64,000 nt of DNA from Candidatus Uabimicrobium amorphum. Its GTDB lineage: Bacteria > Planctomycetota > Uabimicrobiia > Uabimicrobiales > Uabimicrobiaceae. Below the pieces are notes generated by a model. That model saw only the letters and a program-made list of their open reading frames with translations. It did not search any database and was not told where the DNA came from. The DNA lies in assembly GCF_009002475.1 (NCBI RefSeq), contig NZ_AP019860.1, forward strand, positions 992,001 through 1,056,000, written 5' to 3'. How positions within the stretch are numbered: position 1 is the stretch's first letter; each line of letters opens with the position of its first letter. Both the position numbers and the translations under genes were made by a program. Of this stretch, positions 8,390 to 18,539 are shown piece by piece.

Positions 8390-10615
8390 ATGATGAAAGA
8401 AACAGATACGAAATTTGGCCAATTGGCTTTAAGCAACAATATGATCAATTCGCAAATGCTCACTTACTGTATGAATTTACAAAAAAGTGCGCCGCATAAA
8501 AGTTTATCCACTCTTTTAGTCGAAAATGGTTTTTTAAATTCTCAGCAGGTAACGCAAATACAAAATCGGCTTGTGGAGCGCAACACGCAAAAAGTGGGAC
8601 GCTATGAAATCATCGAAGAGGTGGGACGTGGTGGTATGGGCGTTATATATAAAGCACGCGATACGATCACCGACATCGTGGTGGCGATGAAAATTCTACT
8701 CCATAGCAATGAAGAAAACAATAAGCGCTTTTTACGCGAGGCGAAAACGATAGCTCGTTTACAGCATCCAAATATTGTGCGTTTGTACGACGTGGGCCAA
8801 GAACGAAATATGTATTACTTTACCATGGACTTTGTGACAGGACACTCTCTAGACGAAGTGATGAAGGGCGAAGCATCGCTTTCGATACGCAAGGTTGTGC
8901 AGTTGATGATTAAAGTATGCGATGCGATTCACTATGCTCATGAACAGTCGGTAATTCATCGTGACTTAAAACCAGCGAACATTATGTTGGAAGACGACGA
9001 ACCCAAGGTCATGGATTTTGGGCTGGCAAAAGTTCAAGATGCGAGTCAAAAACTTTCGATGAGTGGCGCTATTATCGGTACCATTTACTACATGTCGCCT
9101 GAACAAGTACAGGGGCGTATCGCTTCTATTGATGCGCGTAGCGATGTCTATTCACTGGGGGCTGTTTTGTACACTCTTCTTACCGGAAGACCACCTTTCA
9201 CCGGAAACTCCATACCACAAGTTTCGCAGCAAATATTAGAAAAAGAAATTGTCCCTCCGAGTAACATCAAACACATGGTGGCAAAAAGTCTTGACGCCAT
9301 TTGTCAAAAATCGATGGCGAAGGCAAAAAACGATCGCTATCAAAGTGCTGCGGAAATGGGAAAAGATTTACAAAAGTTTTTGCGCGGTGAAAAAGTCGAG
9401 CGCGGTAAATCGCAGCAGTACAAGAAAGTAACTTCGTGGTTGAAAGGCAACACCATTATTCTGTTGGTATTTGCCTTGATTTTGGGAATGGTGTCTTTTA
9501 TTTTTTGGAGTTCTTACGACGCGCTACAGCGCAAGTACCAAGCGCTAAGTAATAACCGCAACTTCGCGAAAAATATTCCTGGGAAATCGCAAAAAGAACA
9601 GCTGTTCGCCGTTTTCGCTAAGGCAATCGAGTATCGCAATGCCGGTGAGCCAGATTTAGCGCTCAAAGAGTTTGACAAAGTCGTTGCCATAGACCCTTCT
9701 TATACACGTGCATATTTAGAGCGCAGTTTGATTTACTATCAAAAAAGAAATTGGGACTTAGCCAGCAGAAATACCAACAAAGTTCTCGAACTAGACCCCT
9801 TTGAATCGATGGCACTATACAACAAAGGCACAGGATATAAGAATAACCGCAAATACGATCAGGCTTTGGTGTATCTTGAAAAAGCCGTAAAATCGAAACC
9901 AATGTTTTACAGTGCATGGTTAAGCATCGGTCGCATTCATTTAGGCAAAAAAAAATACTCCGAGGCCGCAAAAAGTTTCAACAATGCTCTTAAAGTAAAA
10001 CATGGTCCGCAAGCTCATTTTTCGATGGGGGTTACTCAATATCGTTTACAAGACTATGATGAGGCCATCCGCCATTATTCTTTGGCCGTCGCGTTTGGTT
10101 ACAAGGACGTGAGTGTCTACCGCAACAGAAGTGCTTGTTATTCGGAGAAAAAGCAATACGCGAAGACGATCGAGGATATAAACAGAGTGCTCGAAAAAGA
10201 ACCACAGGACGTTACTATGCACAATACCAAAGCATATTCGTATGCCAAGTTAGGTCAATTTGAGGTCGCGAAAAAACATGTAAATAACGCGTTGAAAATA
10301 CGTGTTACGCGAGCAGCATTAGATACCAAGGGGGAAATTTTTAATCACCAAGGTATGTACGACGACGCGCTAGGCGTAGCACGACAAAGTATCGAGTTGG
10401 AGGAGTTTGGCGACGCGTATTACAATCGTGCGATTAGTTACTATATGTTAGAAAAGTACGATTTGGCCCGAACGAGTTATGTCAAAGCGTTGTCGCTGGA
10501 GAAACTAGCGACCGAAGAAGAATATTTTGAGGACATTCCAAGTAATAGTAGCCTTTCTCCACAACAACAAGCGATGAAAGAGTTTTTTCGACGGATTAGA
10601 GATAAACGCCGGTAG
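8390..10615 (+). CDS. Receptor-like Ser/Thr protein kinase with C-terminal TPR repeats
   Basis: 741 residues; ATG at 8390 or 8393. Residues 5-65 form a small helical N-terminal domain (FGQLALSNNMINSQML, LLVENGFLNSQQV) typical of planctomycete kinases. The PknB-like kinase domain (~72-335) is complete: GRGGMG 79-84, Lys101, HRDLKPAN from 190, DFG 209-211 and MSPEQ. One membrane helix lies at ~364-383. About eight TPR units follow (residues ~400-715) and would lie outside the cytosolic membrane face. So this is a transmembrane kinase with a protein-binding outer part. It stands alone with its own upstream region. The catalytic residues are all present, so activity is likely; the ligand is unknown. 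Confidence 0.93.
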   Translation: MMKETDTKFGQLALSNNMINSQMLTYCMNLQKSAPHKSLSTLLVENGFLNSQQVTQIQNRLVERNTQKVGRYEIIEEVGRGGMGVIYKARDTITDIVVAMKILLHSNEENNKRFLREAKTIARLQHPNIVRLYDVGQERNMYYFTMDFVTGHSLDEVMKGEASLSIRKVVQLMIKVCDAIHYAHEQSVIHRDLKPANIMLEDDEPKVMDFGLAKVQDASQKLSMSGAIIGTIYYMSPEQVQGRIASIDARSDVYSLGAVLYTLLTGRPPFTGNSIPQVSQQILEKEIVPPSNIKHMVAKSLDAICQKSMAKAKNDRYQSAAEMGKDLQKFLRGEKVERGKSQQYKKVTSWLKGNTIILLVFALILGMVSFIFWSSYDALQRKYQALSNNRNFAKNIPGKSQKEQLFAVFAKAIEYRNAGEPDLALKEFDKVVAIDPSYTRAYLERSLIYYQKRNWDLASRNTNKVLELDPFESMALYNKGTGYKNNRKYDQALVYLEKAVKSKPMFYSAWLSIGRIHLGKKKYSEAAKSFNNALKVKHGPQAHFSMGVTQYRLQDYDEAIRHYSLAVAFGYKDVSVYRNRSACYSEKKQYAKTIEDINRVLEKEPQDVTMHNTKAYSYAKLGQFEVAKKHVNNALKIRVTRAALDTKGEIFNHQGMYDDALGVARQSIELEEFGDAYYNRAISYYMLEKYDLARTSYVKALSLEKLATEEEYFEDIPSNSSLSPQQQAMKEFFRRIRDKRR

Positions 10616-10646
10616 GAAATATACTAATCGTAATAGATAAACGACA

Positions 10647-10821
10647 TTGGTGTGCAATGCCCCCACAGGGGATAAAGGTAGGTTTTATTATAAAGCTTTT
10701 AAAAAAAAGATTTACGTTGATGTGAATTATGAAAATCGTGACCGTCACGGTCATGAAAATTCGGTGCAACACTTGAATGTAAAAGCTTTATTTTAAAAGA
10801 ATTCCCCCTGTGGGGCACCAA
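10647..10821. mobile_element. Nested inverted repeat, MITE-like element
   Basis: 175 bp bounded by TTGGTG (10647-10652) and CACCAA (10816-10821). Inside these are GC-rich hairpins CCCCACAGGGG (10661-10671) and CCCCTGTGGGG (10805-10815), then ATAAAGCTTTTA (10690-10701) facing TAAAAGCTTTAT (10780-10791), and a central palindrome TGACCGTCACGGTCA (10739-10753). The stretches between also pair in part, so the whole unit folds as one long hairpin. It has no coding capacity. It lies between the convergent kinase and DUF2256 genes. A non-autonomous transposable element fits best; an elaborate bidirectional terminator is the alternative. Confidence 0.55.
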
Positions 10822-10841
10822 CTACTAGCATATTTCTATAC

Positions 10842-10994
10842 TTAACTGTTCGTCTCAGCTTTATTTCGATTACGACGGCATCTTTCTGAGCAGTATTTTA
10901 CTTCATCCCACACTTTTTGCCACTTTTTGCGCCACGCAAACGGTTTTTTACACACCACGCAAATTTTTTGTGGTAGATCGCGTTTCTTTTTCAC
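10842..10994 (-). CDS. DUF2256 small zinc-binding-type protein
   Basis: 50 residues from a GTG whose bases overlap the stop of the photolyase gene (GTGA at 10994-10991). The sequence has the full DUF2256 pattern: [24 protein letters not shown], then [14 protein letters not shown]. Two CxxC/CxxxC pairs (Cys12, Cys15; Cys35, Cys39) should bind zinc. I recall DUF2256 genes often lying next to FeS-type photolyase/cryptochrome genes, which supports this call and hints at a shared function. The Arg/Lys content would suit nucleic-acid binding. It is easily missed because of its size. The TAA stop lies about 20 bp beyond the edge of the inverted-repeat element. Confidence 0.9.
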   Translation of the reverse strand: MKKKRDLPQKICVVCKKPFAWRKKWQKVWDEVKYCSERCRRNRNKAETNS

Positions 10995-12514
10995 GACAGG
11001 CTGTCCAAAAAACGCTGTGCGTCTGTGGTAATCTCTTCGAGGCGTTCTGGTTTCATGCGTGCTAAGGTGCGATACATCACCGCGACACGGTGGTTTTTTT
11101 GTAGTTTGTCTTGGTTACGCATGAGAAAATCCCAGTAAAGGTAATTAAAAGGACAGGCATCTTCGCCATTTTTTTTACTGACCTTAAAGCGACAATTTTT
11201 GCAATAGTTTGACATTTTGTTGATATACGCACCACTTGCCGCGTACGGCTTACTGGCGAGGTATCCACCGTCAGCAAAGAGAATCATTCCCGAAACATTG
11301 GGTAACTCTACCCATTCGTAGGCGTCTGCATAGACGATGAGATACCACTCGTTGACCTCATCGGGGTGTATTCCGGCAACGAGAGCAAAATTCCCCAAAA
11401 CCATCAAGCGTTGGATGTGATGCGCATAGGCATTCTCCTTGGTTTCGCTGACACACTGCTTTAAGCAATTCATGTCGGTATCAGCGTCCCAAAAAAAGCT
11501 AGGCAGTTTGCGCTGGGCGTCGAGAAAATTTTGCTGTTTGTACTCTGGCATTTTTAGCCAGTAAATTCCACGAATGTATTCGCGCCACCCGATGATTTGT
11601 CTTATAAAGCCCTCCACGGCATTGAGTGGAAGATTTTTTTGGTGATATACCTCCTCCACGCGTTTTACACACTCTAAAGGAGTCAAAAGACCGCAATTTA
11701 GATATAGACCAATGTGCGAGTGATACATCCATGGTTCACCTTCGATCATGGCGTCTTGGTAATCGCCAAAGAGCACCAAACGTTCTTCAATAAAGTGCTC
11801 CAAAGCGCCCAGTGCTTGTTCGCGGGTGACGGCGTAGTGAAAAGGTTTTAGATCTCCAAAATGGTGAGAGAACTTTTTCTCCACCAGCTTGAAAACTTCT
11901 TGGGTGATTTTATCGCACTTTACGCGGTACGGTTGTGGAACATGTAAACCGCTTTTGGGTGGTTTGCGATTTTCGGCGTCGTAGTTCCACTTGCTTCCGA
12001 GTGGTTTGTCGCGGTCCATTAAAATGGAGTATTTTTTGCGCATTTCGCGATAGAAATACTCCATACGCAATTGCTTGCGCCCTTTTGCCCAATCGGCAAA
12101 CTCTTGTGGAGATGCCAGAAAACGATCGTCTTCGCGAATTTCGACAGGAGTGGAGTAACGTTTTTGCCATTCTTTCATTTCTTGAAGAACGCGGTATTCT
12201 CCCGGGAATGTTACCACTACTTTCGTGGCTTGGTATTCGGCAATCGCTCTTTGGACTTCACTACCGAAGGATTGGGTATTTTTTTTGTCATCCAACTTCA
12301 CATAAGCCATATTGTAGCCCTTGTCGCGTAGTTCCTGTGCAAAGTGGCGCATTGCGGAAAACAGAAAGGCAATTTTTTTTTGGTGATGTTTGACATACGA
12401 AGCTTCTTCCACAACTTCGCACATGAGTATCACATCTTTGTCTATATCAATATCTTGTAAACTGGAAATGGTATGTGTCAGCTGATCTCCTAGTAGTAAA
12501 CGCAAGGTTACCAT
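10991..12514 (-). CDS. FeS-type (6-4) photolyase / bacterial cryptochrome family protein
   Basis: 507 residues, the usual length for the FeS-BCP family ('photolyase-related protein'). The N-terminal α/β antenna domain begins LRLLLGDQL. The C-terminal FAD domain contains the [16 protein letters not shown] segment and the helices that follow. Four cysteines, C350, C438, C441 and C454, match in position the [4Fe-4S] ligands I recall for Agrobacterium PhrB. The family repairs UV (6-4) photoproducts using FAD, a lumazine antenna and the cluster. It follows the kinase gene by 14 bp and overlaps the DUF2256 gene, so the three are likely co-transcribed. Why a kinase leads the operon is not clear. Confidence 0.92.
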   Translation of the reverse strand: MVTLRLLLGDQLTHTISSLQDIDIDKDVILMCEVVEEASYVKHHQKKIAFLFSAMRHFAQELRDKGYNMAYVKLDDKKNTQSFGSEVQRAIAEYQATKVVVTFPGEYRVLQEMKEWQKRYSTPVEIREDDRFLASPQEFADWAKGRKQLRMEYFYREMRKKYSILMDRDKPLGSKWNYDAENRKPPKSGLHVPQPYRVKCDKITQEVFKLVEKKFSHHFGDLKPFHYAVTREQALGALEHFIEERLVLFGDYQDAMIEGEPWMYHSHIGLYLNCGLLTPLECVKRVEEVYHQKNLPLNAVEGFIRQIIGWREYIRGIYWLKMPEYKQQNFLDAQRKLPSFFWDADTDMNCLKQCVSETKENAYAHHIQRLMVLGNFALVAGIHPDEVNEWYLIVYADAYEWVELPNVSGMILFADGGYLASKPYAASGAYINKMSNYCKNCRFKVSKKNGEDACPFNYLYWDFLMRNQDKLQKNHRVAVMYRTLARMKPERLEEITTDAQRFLDSLS

Positions 12515-12528
12515 TTATAACTCGCTTT

Positions 12529-15024
12529 CTATTTCTCTTGGTTATCTCTACGGAGAGTTCTTATAGGCTTCATTAGATGCTCGATGGCACGATCCCTGTC
12601 CTTGACCAAACAAAATACGTACATCGAAATAAGATCTCCGTTGTCTAAAGCGTAAAAATTACAGCCAAATATTGGTTTTCCACCCTTTTTATAGCGCATA
12701 GCGTATACGAAGGTTTTGGTGCGAAAACCGTTGACTTTGGCTTTGCCAGTTTTTACCAATTTATGGTCATGTAGCTCTTCTAGGTGTTTCTTCTCTAACT
12801 CTTCGGCCAACACGTCTAAATTGCTGTTTTTCGCCACACGTCTTAGTTCTACTTGTACACCGGCCATTCTTGCATATAGAAAAAGTATTTTTACCGGCTT
12901 GCGGCTTATTTTTTGGTGAAGCCAGGTTTTGTCGATGTTGTACAAAATATTAAAGTCCGAATGTTGAATAACGATTTTTTTAGGTCGTGGCTCGGCCTTG
13001 ATGCGTTTTAGGGAATGGAATGCTTTGTGTAAGCCTGCCGCATTTTTTTTTCTCAAGGCCATGCCTTTGCGTTTTAAAATGCCTATGGCATACAGTCGTC
13101 GTTGTGATTCTTCAAAATGATAAAACGCATCCAGGGTCATTTTAATACCGGAAGGTGAATTGACATTGTATTGTACTTTCTGACCTTTAATATCATTTAT
13201 CGTATATGGTTGGGTTTTGAGCTTTTCTATTTTGTACCCTTTACTGCGTGGCCAAGAGCTATTTTCAAAAGTTGTCATGCACTCTTGCATGTTTTTGTTG
13301 AGTGTTCTAGACAAAAAGAAAATAATTCCCGCAGCATTGCTATCTAATTTATAATAATGCTTTGTATGCATCGGCTGGTCGAAGAAGGCTTGTTTCTCCC
13401 AGGAACTGTCGATCTCAATACTGACATTGTGCGTCTTGAATTTTTCCTGTTTCCACGAGCCAGAAACTTTTGGTTTTTCTATATTTTTATTGGAATTTTC
13501 GACTTTTTCCACAGTTTCATTTGTCTGTTGTTGGTTTTTTGGCGTTTGCTTTTTCTCGATCTTGTCAACTTTTTTGGGATTTGCTGTATTTTTGGTGTTC
13601 TCGACGAGTTGGTTTGTGGTATTGGCACTTTGCTGCCCATCTTTACCGATGTATATTCCAAAAAACACACTCGTTATCACAACGATTGCCAATACAATCG
13701 TGGAGGTATAATTTTTTTTGTTTTTCTCAAAGTGATTGGAGATGCGAATTGTTCGTGCAGATGTGGCTTTGCCTTTGAGAAAGTTTTCAATGTCGTCACC
13801 CATCATTCTTGCCGAAGGGTAACGCTTATCGGGATTTTTTGCCATCGCTTTTAGGCAGATGGCCTCTAATTTGGGAGAGATATTTTTTTTGTAGGTCTGA
13901 ATAGGTTTTACATTACCATGGGTGATGTTATACATAATTTTGGATTGGGTCGTTCCTTGGATCGGACAGACTCCCGAAAGCATTTCATAAAAGATCACAC
14001 CAAGTGCGTAAATGTCACTTAGATGGTTTACTCTACGCGCTTTACCTTCTGCTTGTTCCGGTGACATGTATTTTGGGGTTCCCAAAAGTTGGCCAGAACG
14101 TGTTAGGTCATTATCGGAATCAAGATCTTTTGCCAAACCAAAGTCCATAAGATATATTTTTTTGGTTTTGTCCTCGATCATTAAATTTCCAGGTTTTAAG
14201 TCACGGTGTATGATTTTATTTTTGTGGGCATACTCGACGGCTTTCGTGACTTCTATCATCATTTCGCAAGCTTTACGTGCAGAAATCTTTCCGTCTTTTA
14301 GCAATTCTTTTAGAGAATGACCATCGATAAAATCCATGACAATGTAGGACGTTTTGTTGTGTGTACCCACATCGTGTATTTTGACAATGTTGGGGTGTGT
14401 CAGTTGCGCCATCATCCGCGCTTCGGAAAAGAATCGCTTTTTGGCCTTTTCGGAAGCATCACCCAACTGTAGTAAAACTTTTATGGCGATGGTCGTGTTC
14501 AAAATAGGGTGATGAGCCTTATATACTTGTCCCATCCCTCCAGAACCAATGAGTTCTTTTACTTCATACTGACCAATGGTTTTTAGCATTTTCATTTCAG
14601 TGGTTTTGCTCAACTGCGCGGTCCAGTTGCGGATGATATTGGTTTCGTGGTTATTCAGCACACCGCTTTGGTGTAGAGTGGTTGCCAAAGATTCAGCAAC
14701 ACTTTGGTCAATGAGTCTTTTTTCCAAATAATTTAATGAAATACTACAATCTCCTCTAGAGAGATTTGTGGTGCGAACTTTCATCAAATTTTCAATATGA
14801 ACGTCACTTGTGCTTCCTGACTGCTTCATTGCTTTCAATAAACAGTAGTAAGCGATGAAATAGTGCAGTGCTTCTGTTTGTTGCGGATTAATCGCTTTTT
14901 GTTGTTGTAGATATAACAGAAGGTCGCCCTGAAGACCTTGTAGTGAGTCCATAGGTATGGAAATGTTGAGGCCTAGCATTTTGATACACTGGGCCACTAA
15001 TTGATTTCTTCGTTGTATGGACAT
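12529..15024 (-). CDS. Receptor-like Ser/Thr protein kinase with two PsbP/DUF1795-like outer domains
   Basis: 831 residues from the ATG at 15024, which has GAGGGA upstream; a further in-frame ATG at 15078 lacks a ribosome site. An N-terminal ~150-residue helical region precedes the kinase domain: GSGGMG 160-165, Lys182, HRDLKPGN from 273, DFG 294-296 and MSPEQ. One membrane helix lies at 431-450. A Lys/Gln/Asn-rich linker follows. The outer part seems to hold two copies of an α/β fold, beginning near NVSIEIDSSWEK and DFNILYNIDKTWL, each ending in a helix with SLKRI or PIRTLRR. This repeat is like DUF1795/PsbP-type domains, which often act in the envelope. First gene of an operon with the photolyase. 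Confidence 0.9.
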   Translation of the reverse strand: MSIQRRNQLVAQCIKMLGLNISIPMDSLQGLQGDLLLYLQQQKAINPQQTEALHYFIAYYCLLKAMKQSGSTSDVHIENLMKVRTTNLSRGDCSISLNYLEKRLIDQSVAESLATTLHQSGVLNNHETNIIRNWTAQLSKTTEMKMLKTIGQYEVKELIGSGGMGQVYKAHHPILNTTIAIKVLLQLGDASEKAKKRFFSEARMMAQLTHPNIVKIHDVGTHNKTSYIVMDFIDGHSLKELLKDGKISARKACEMMIEVTKAVEYAHKNKIIHRDLKPGNLMIEDKTKKIYLMDFGLAKDLDSDNDLTRSGQLLGTPKYMSPEQAEGKARRVNHLSDIYALGVIFYEMLSGVCPIQGTTQSKIMYNITHGNVKPIQTYKKNISPKLEAICLKAMAKNPDKRYPSARMMGDDIENFLKGKATSARTIRISNHFEKNKKNYTSTIVLAIVVITSVFFGIYIGKDGQQSANTTNQLVENTKNTANPKKVDKIEKKQTPKNQQQTNETVEKVENSNKNIEKPKVSGSWKQEKFKTHNVSIEIDSSWEKQAFFDQPMHTKHYYKLDSNAAGIIFFLSRTLNKNMQECMTTFENSSWPRSKGYKIEKLKTQPYTINDIKGQKVQYNVNSPSGIKMTLDAFYHFEESQRRLYAIGILKRKGMALRKKNAAGLHKAFHSLKRIKAEPRPKKIVIQHSDFNILYNIDKTWLHQKISRKPVKILFLYARMAGVQVELRRVAKNSNLDVLAEELEKKHLEELHDHKLVKTGKAKVNGFRTKTFVYAMRYKKGGKPIFGCNFYALDNGDLISMYVFCLVKDRDRAIEHLMKPIRTLRRDNQEK

Positions 15025-15174
15025 CTTGCATTTTCCCTCAAAAATTATCCCTGACACGGGTTGTATTTTTTTACACATTATATCAACAATGCAAATGAAT
15101 CAAAAGTTTCTTTTCTTTACTATTGTTCGTAGGTAGAATAAGAAAAAATTTACTTTACTCTGGAGGTCTTTTTT

Positions 15175-18100
15175 ATGAAAAAAATATTTTATTGTCTATT
15201 ACTATGTAGTTTTTTGATGGCCCAAGACAAAACTTGGGACGTTACGGAAGTAAGAGGACCACATGAAAATGTTTCCTTTACGGTTACTTCTGGAACATGG
15301 ATGAATGTAGACGTTCATCCCGACGGCAAGGAAATCGTCTTCGATTTACTTGGAGATATTTACTCTTTGCCCATGGAAGGCGGCAAAGCAAAGTTGATTT
15401 CAGGCGGTCTCGCTTACGAAGGCCATCCGCGATATAGTCCCGATGGAAAACGAATTCTGTTTACGAGTGATCGTGCTGGGGGAGACAATATTTGGATGAT
15501 GAATCGCGATGGTAGCGACAAGCGCCAGATCACCAAAGAAAATTTCCGGCTGTGCAATAATGCCGTTTGGTGCCGCGATGGCGATTACATTATCACCAAA
15601 AAACACTTTACCAGTACGCGTTCACTTGGTGCAGGGGAAATGTGGCTATATCATACAAATGGCGGTAGTGGTGTACGTCTGACAAAGCGCAAAAATGATC
15701 AACAAGATGTTGGCGAACCTTGTTTATCTCCCGACAATAAATATTTGTATTTTAGCGAGGACATGAGTGGGGGTAGTACGTTTCAGTATAATAAAGACCC
15801 CAATAAGCAAATTTACATGATACGCCGTGTGAGTTTGGAAGATGGCAAAATTGAAAATATCATTACCGGACCAGGAGGCGCTGTACGACCGCAAATATCA
15901 CCTGATGGTAAGCTATTGGCGTTTGTGCGTCGCGTGCGCACCAAAAGTGTTCTATTTTTACACGATTTGACAACAGGGGAAGAATGGCCGATTTACGAGC
16001 ATTTAAGCAAAGACCAGCAAGAAACATGGGCGACATTTGGCGTATATCCCAATTACAATTGGACGTCGGATGGCAAAAGTGTTGTCATTTGGGCAAAAGG
16101 CAAATTGTGGCGCATTAACGTGTATACTTTAAAAGCACAACAGATTCCGTTTGAAATTAATGTGAAGCAGACGATTGCACGCGGTGTTAAGTTTGCACAA
16201 AAAGTCAGTCCGAATAAGTTTCGCGCGAAAATGATTCGCGACGCGCATACTTCGCCAGATGGCAGCAAAGTGGCATTTTTTGCCGCAGGATATATCTGGG
16301 TGAAAAACCTTCCCGATGGCAAACCGCAACGCATGACACAGCAAAAAGACCACTGGGAATTTTCTCCACGTTTTGATACGAGTGGTAAAAAGATTGTCTA
16401 TACGACATGGAGTGACGCACAAAAAGGAAGTATTCAAGTATTTTCTCTACAAGAAAAAATAGCGCAAAAAATTACAATAGAGCCCGGATACTACCATTCT
16501 CCGTCTTTTTCAAACGATGGGAAAAAAATCGTTTACCAACGCGGGGGAGGAGACTATATTCTCGGTTTTGTTCACGGCAAAAAGCGCGGTATTTTTTGGA
16601 CAGATGGCAAAAAACATCATTTGGTGACTCAGGGTAGCAAACCGTGCTTTAACAAAGATGACAAACGTATTTTTTTTCACAGCCGTGAAGGACGTAAAAA
16701 AGCGTTGAAAAGTTGCGATTTGTACGGACGTGACGCGCGGACGCACTTTACCTCGCAATACGCAACGAGTTTTGTGGTGAGCCCTAACAACAAATGGGTG
16801 GCGTTTACCGAACTTTTTAAAGCGTATGTGGCTGCGTTCCCGCGTACTGGAACAACGATTGATCTTGCTGCGGGAACTAAGTCCATTCCACTCTACAAAC
16901 TCTCAAGTGACGCAGGTGACTATCTACATTGGTCGCAAAAGGGTGTTCACTGGACAATGGGAGAGAGTTACTTCTCTCGTAGCATAAAAGAGTGTTTGAC
17001 GGGCGAGAAAAAATTGCCAAAAGAAGAGGTCGGTTCACAACTGGGGCTCGATATTACCACAGACACTCCCGAAGGTATGATTGCCTTTGTTGGCGCGCGT
17101 ATTATTACTATGCGCAATAACGAAGTCATTGCTCATGGAACACTACTCGTTGACAAAAATCGCATCGTAGCCATTGGCAAAAGTGACAGCGTAAGTATTC
17201 CTTCTAAGGCAAAAATTATCAATGTCGAAGGCAAGACAATTATGCCGGGAATTATTGATGTCCACGCACATCTCGGCAACAGCTATACCGGAATTTCTCC
17301 GCAGCAGCAATGGTCGTACTATGCTTCTCTCGCATATGGAGTGACCGCAACTCACGACCCTTCCACCAGTACAAGAATGGTGTTTGCGCAATCGGAAATG
17401 GTCAAGGCGGGATATATGGTGGGACCACGTATTTATTCTACGGGAACCATACTTTACGGAGCGGAAGGTGACTTCAAAGCGGTCATCAATAGTCTGGATG
17501 ATGCACGCATGCATTTGAAAAGAATGAAAGCCGTGGGCGCTTTTTCGGTAAAAAGTTACAACCAACCGCGACGCAATCAACGCCAGCAAGTTATTGCCGC
17601 AGCGAGAGAGCTCGAAATGATGGTATATCCCGAAGGGGGATCTTTTTATTGCCACAACCTAAGCATGGTAATGGACGGACACACCGGTGTTGAGCACTGT
17701 TTGCCTATCGCTCCTGTGTATGAAGATGTCATTAAATTTTGGGGAAATAGTACAACCGGTTATACCCCTACTTTGATTGTGGGTTATGGCGGAATATGGG
17801 GTGAGAATTATTGGTACCAAAAAACCAAAGTGTGGGAAAAGAAGCGTCTGCTTTCTTTTACCCCACGCTCTATTATCGATAGCCGCTCACGAAGACGTAT
17901 GATGATTCCCGATGATGACTTTGGGCATATCGAAAACGCCAAAGCATGCAAAGCAATTCTCGATGGCGGATCGAATGTACAATTAGGTGCTCACGGACAA
18001 TTGCAAGGCCTTGGTTCACATTGGGAAATGTGGATGTTGCACCAAGGGGGCTTTAGCGAAATGGAAGCTCTAAGGTCCGCGACTCTTATGGGAGCAGAGT

Positions 18101-18381
18101 ACATTGGTATGGACAAAGAAATTGGTTCTTTGGAAGTAGGAAAAATTGCCGACTTAATCGTGTTGGACAAAAATCCATTGGAAAATATCTATCACAGCGA
18201 AAGCGTACGCTTTACCATGGTCAATGGACGCCTATACGATTGTGACACCATGAACGAAATTGGCAACTACGACCGCCCACGACACAAGTTCTTCTGGGAA
18301 CACAGTCGCAGCAGTAGCGCTTTTTCTTGGTATGGAGAAGCCAATGGCTTTATGCCGGGAAGATGTAGTTGTAATCAGTAG
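15175..18381 (+). CDS. Secreted amidohydrolase with N-terminal TolB-like β-propeller
   Basis: 1068 residues. A signal peptide (first ~17) is followed by a β-propeller of PD40/TolB-type repeats (HPDGKEIVFDLLG, SPDGKRILFTSDRAG, SPDNKYLYFS, SPDGKLLAFVRR and others) up to ~residue 590. An amidohydrolase domain follows, with the metal motif PGIIDVHAHLGN (His697, His699), later histidines (HCLP, HGQLQGLGSHWEM) and the closing GSLEVGKIADLIVLDKNPL. Such fusions are common in bacteria and probably cleave cyclic amides or peptides in the envelope; the substrate cannot be told. A strong GGAGG site lies 8 bp before the ATG. Divergent from the kinase at 15024. Possible hairpin terminator at 18398-18427. 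Confidence 0.9.
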   Translation: MKKIFYCLLLCSFLMAQDKTWDVTEVRGPHENVSFTVTSGTWMNVDVHPDGKEIVFDLLGDIYSLPMEGGKAKLISGGLAYEGHPRYSPDGKRILFTSDRAGGDNIWMMNRDGSDKRQITKENFRLCNNAVWCRDGDYIITKKHFTSTRSLGAGEMWLYHTNGGSGVRLTKRKNDQQDVGEPCLSPDNKYLYFSEDMSGGSTFQYNKDPNKQIYMIRRVSLEDGKIENIITGPGGAVRPQISPDGKLLAFVRRVRTKSVLFLHDLTTGEEWPIYEHLSKDQQETWATFGVYPNYNWTSDGKSVVIWAKGKLWRINVYTLKAQQIPFEINVKQTIARGVKFAQKVSPNKFRAKMIRDAHTSPDGSKVAFFAAGYIWVKNLPDGKPQRMTQQKDHWEFSPRFDTSGKKIVYTTWSDAQKGSIQVFSLQEKIAQKITIEPGYYHSPSFSNDGKKIVYQRGGGDYILGFVHGKKRGIFWTDGKKHHLVTQGSKPCFNKDDKRIFFHSREGRKKALKSCDLYGRDARTHFTSQYATSFVVSPNNKWVAFTELFKAYVAAFPRTGTTIDLAAGTKSIPLYKLSSDAGDYLHWSQKGVHWTMGESYFSRSIKECLTGEKKLPKEEVGSQLGLDITTDTPEGMIAFVGARIITMRNNEVIAHGTLLVDKNRIVAIGKSDSVSIPSKAKIINVEGKTIMPGIIDVHAHLGNSYTGISPQQQWSYYASLAYGVTATHDPSTSTRMVFAQSEMVKAGYMVGPRIYSTGTILYGAEGDFKAVINSLDDARMHLKRMKAVGAFSVKSYNQPRRNQRQQVIAAARELEMMVYPEGGSFYCHNLSMVMDGHTGVEHCLPIAPVYEDVIKFWGNSTTGYTPTLIVGYGGIWGENYWYQKTKVWEKKRLLSFTPRSIIDSRSRRRMMIPDDDFGHIENAKACKAILDGGSNVQLGAHGQLQGLGSHWEMWMLHQGGFSEMEALRSATLMGAEYIGMDKEIGSLEVGKIADLIVLDKNPLENIYHSESVRFTMVNGRLYDCDTMNEIGNYDRPRHKFFWEHSRSSSAFSWYGEANGFMPGRCSCNQ

Positions 18382-18397
18382 ACAGAAAATTATTGTG

Positions 18398-18427
18398 AGG
18401 TGTATCCCCAAAAAGTGGGATACGCCT
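18398..18427 (+). terminator. Stem-loop after the amidohydrolase gene
   Basis: AGGTGTATCCC (18398-18408) pairs with GGGATACGCCT (18417-18427) with one G-T wobble, loop of 8. It lies 17 bp past the stop. No T-run follows, so it is a weak intrinsic terminator or an mRNA 3' end stabiliser. Confidence 0.45.
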
Positions 18428-18539
18428 ATCATTCATGAAATAGTCATCAAAATATCAATGCAAAGCGTAACGTTACATTCTATCTAAATGTATAGTTTGT
18501 TTGTCTAACTTTTTGTGTGTTGTAATGGAGTGATCAAGG

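Noticed and set aside
11935..12393. 152-residue plus-strand frame
   Set aside because: Antisense to the photolyase, which has clear family motifs over the same bases.
13357..13854. Plus-strand frames of 94-165 residues, Phe/Cys/Leu-rich
   Set aside because: Antisense to the membrane-linker region of the kinase at 12529; composition is a shadow of Lys/Asn/Gln codons.
15025..15078. Longer start for the kinase at 12529
   Set aside because: No ribosome site before 15078; the ATG at 15024 has GAGGGA.
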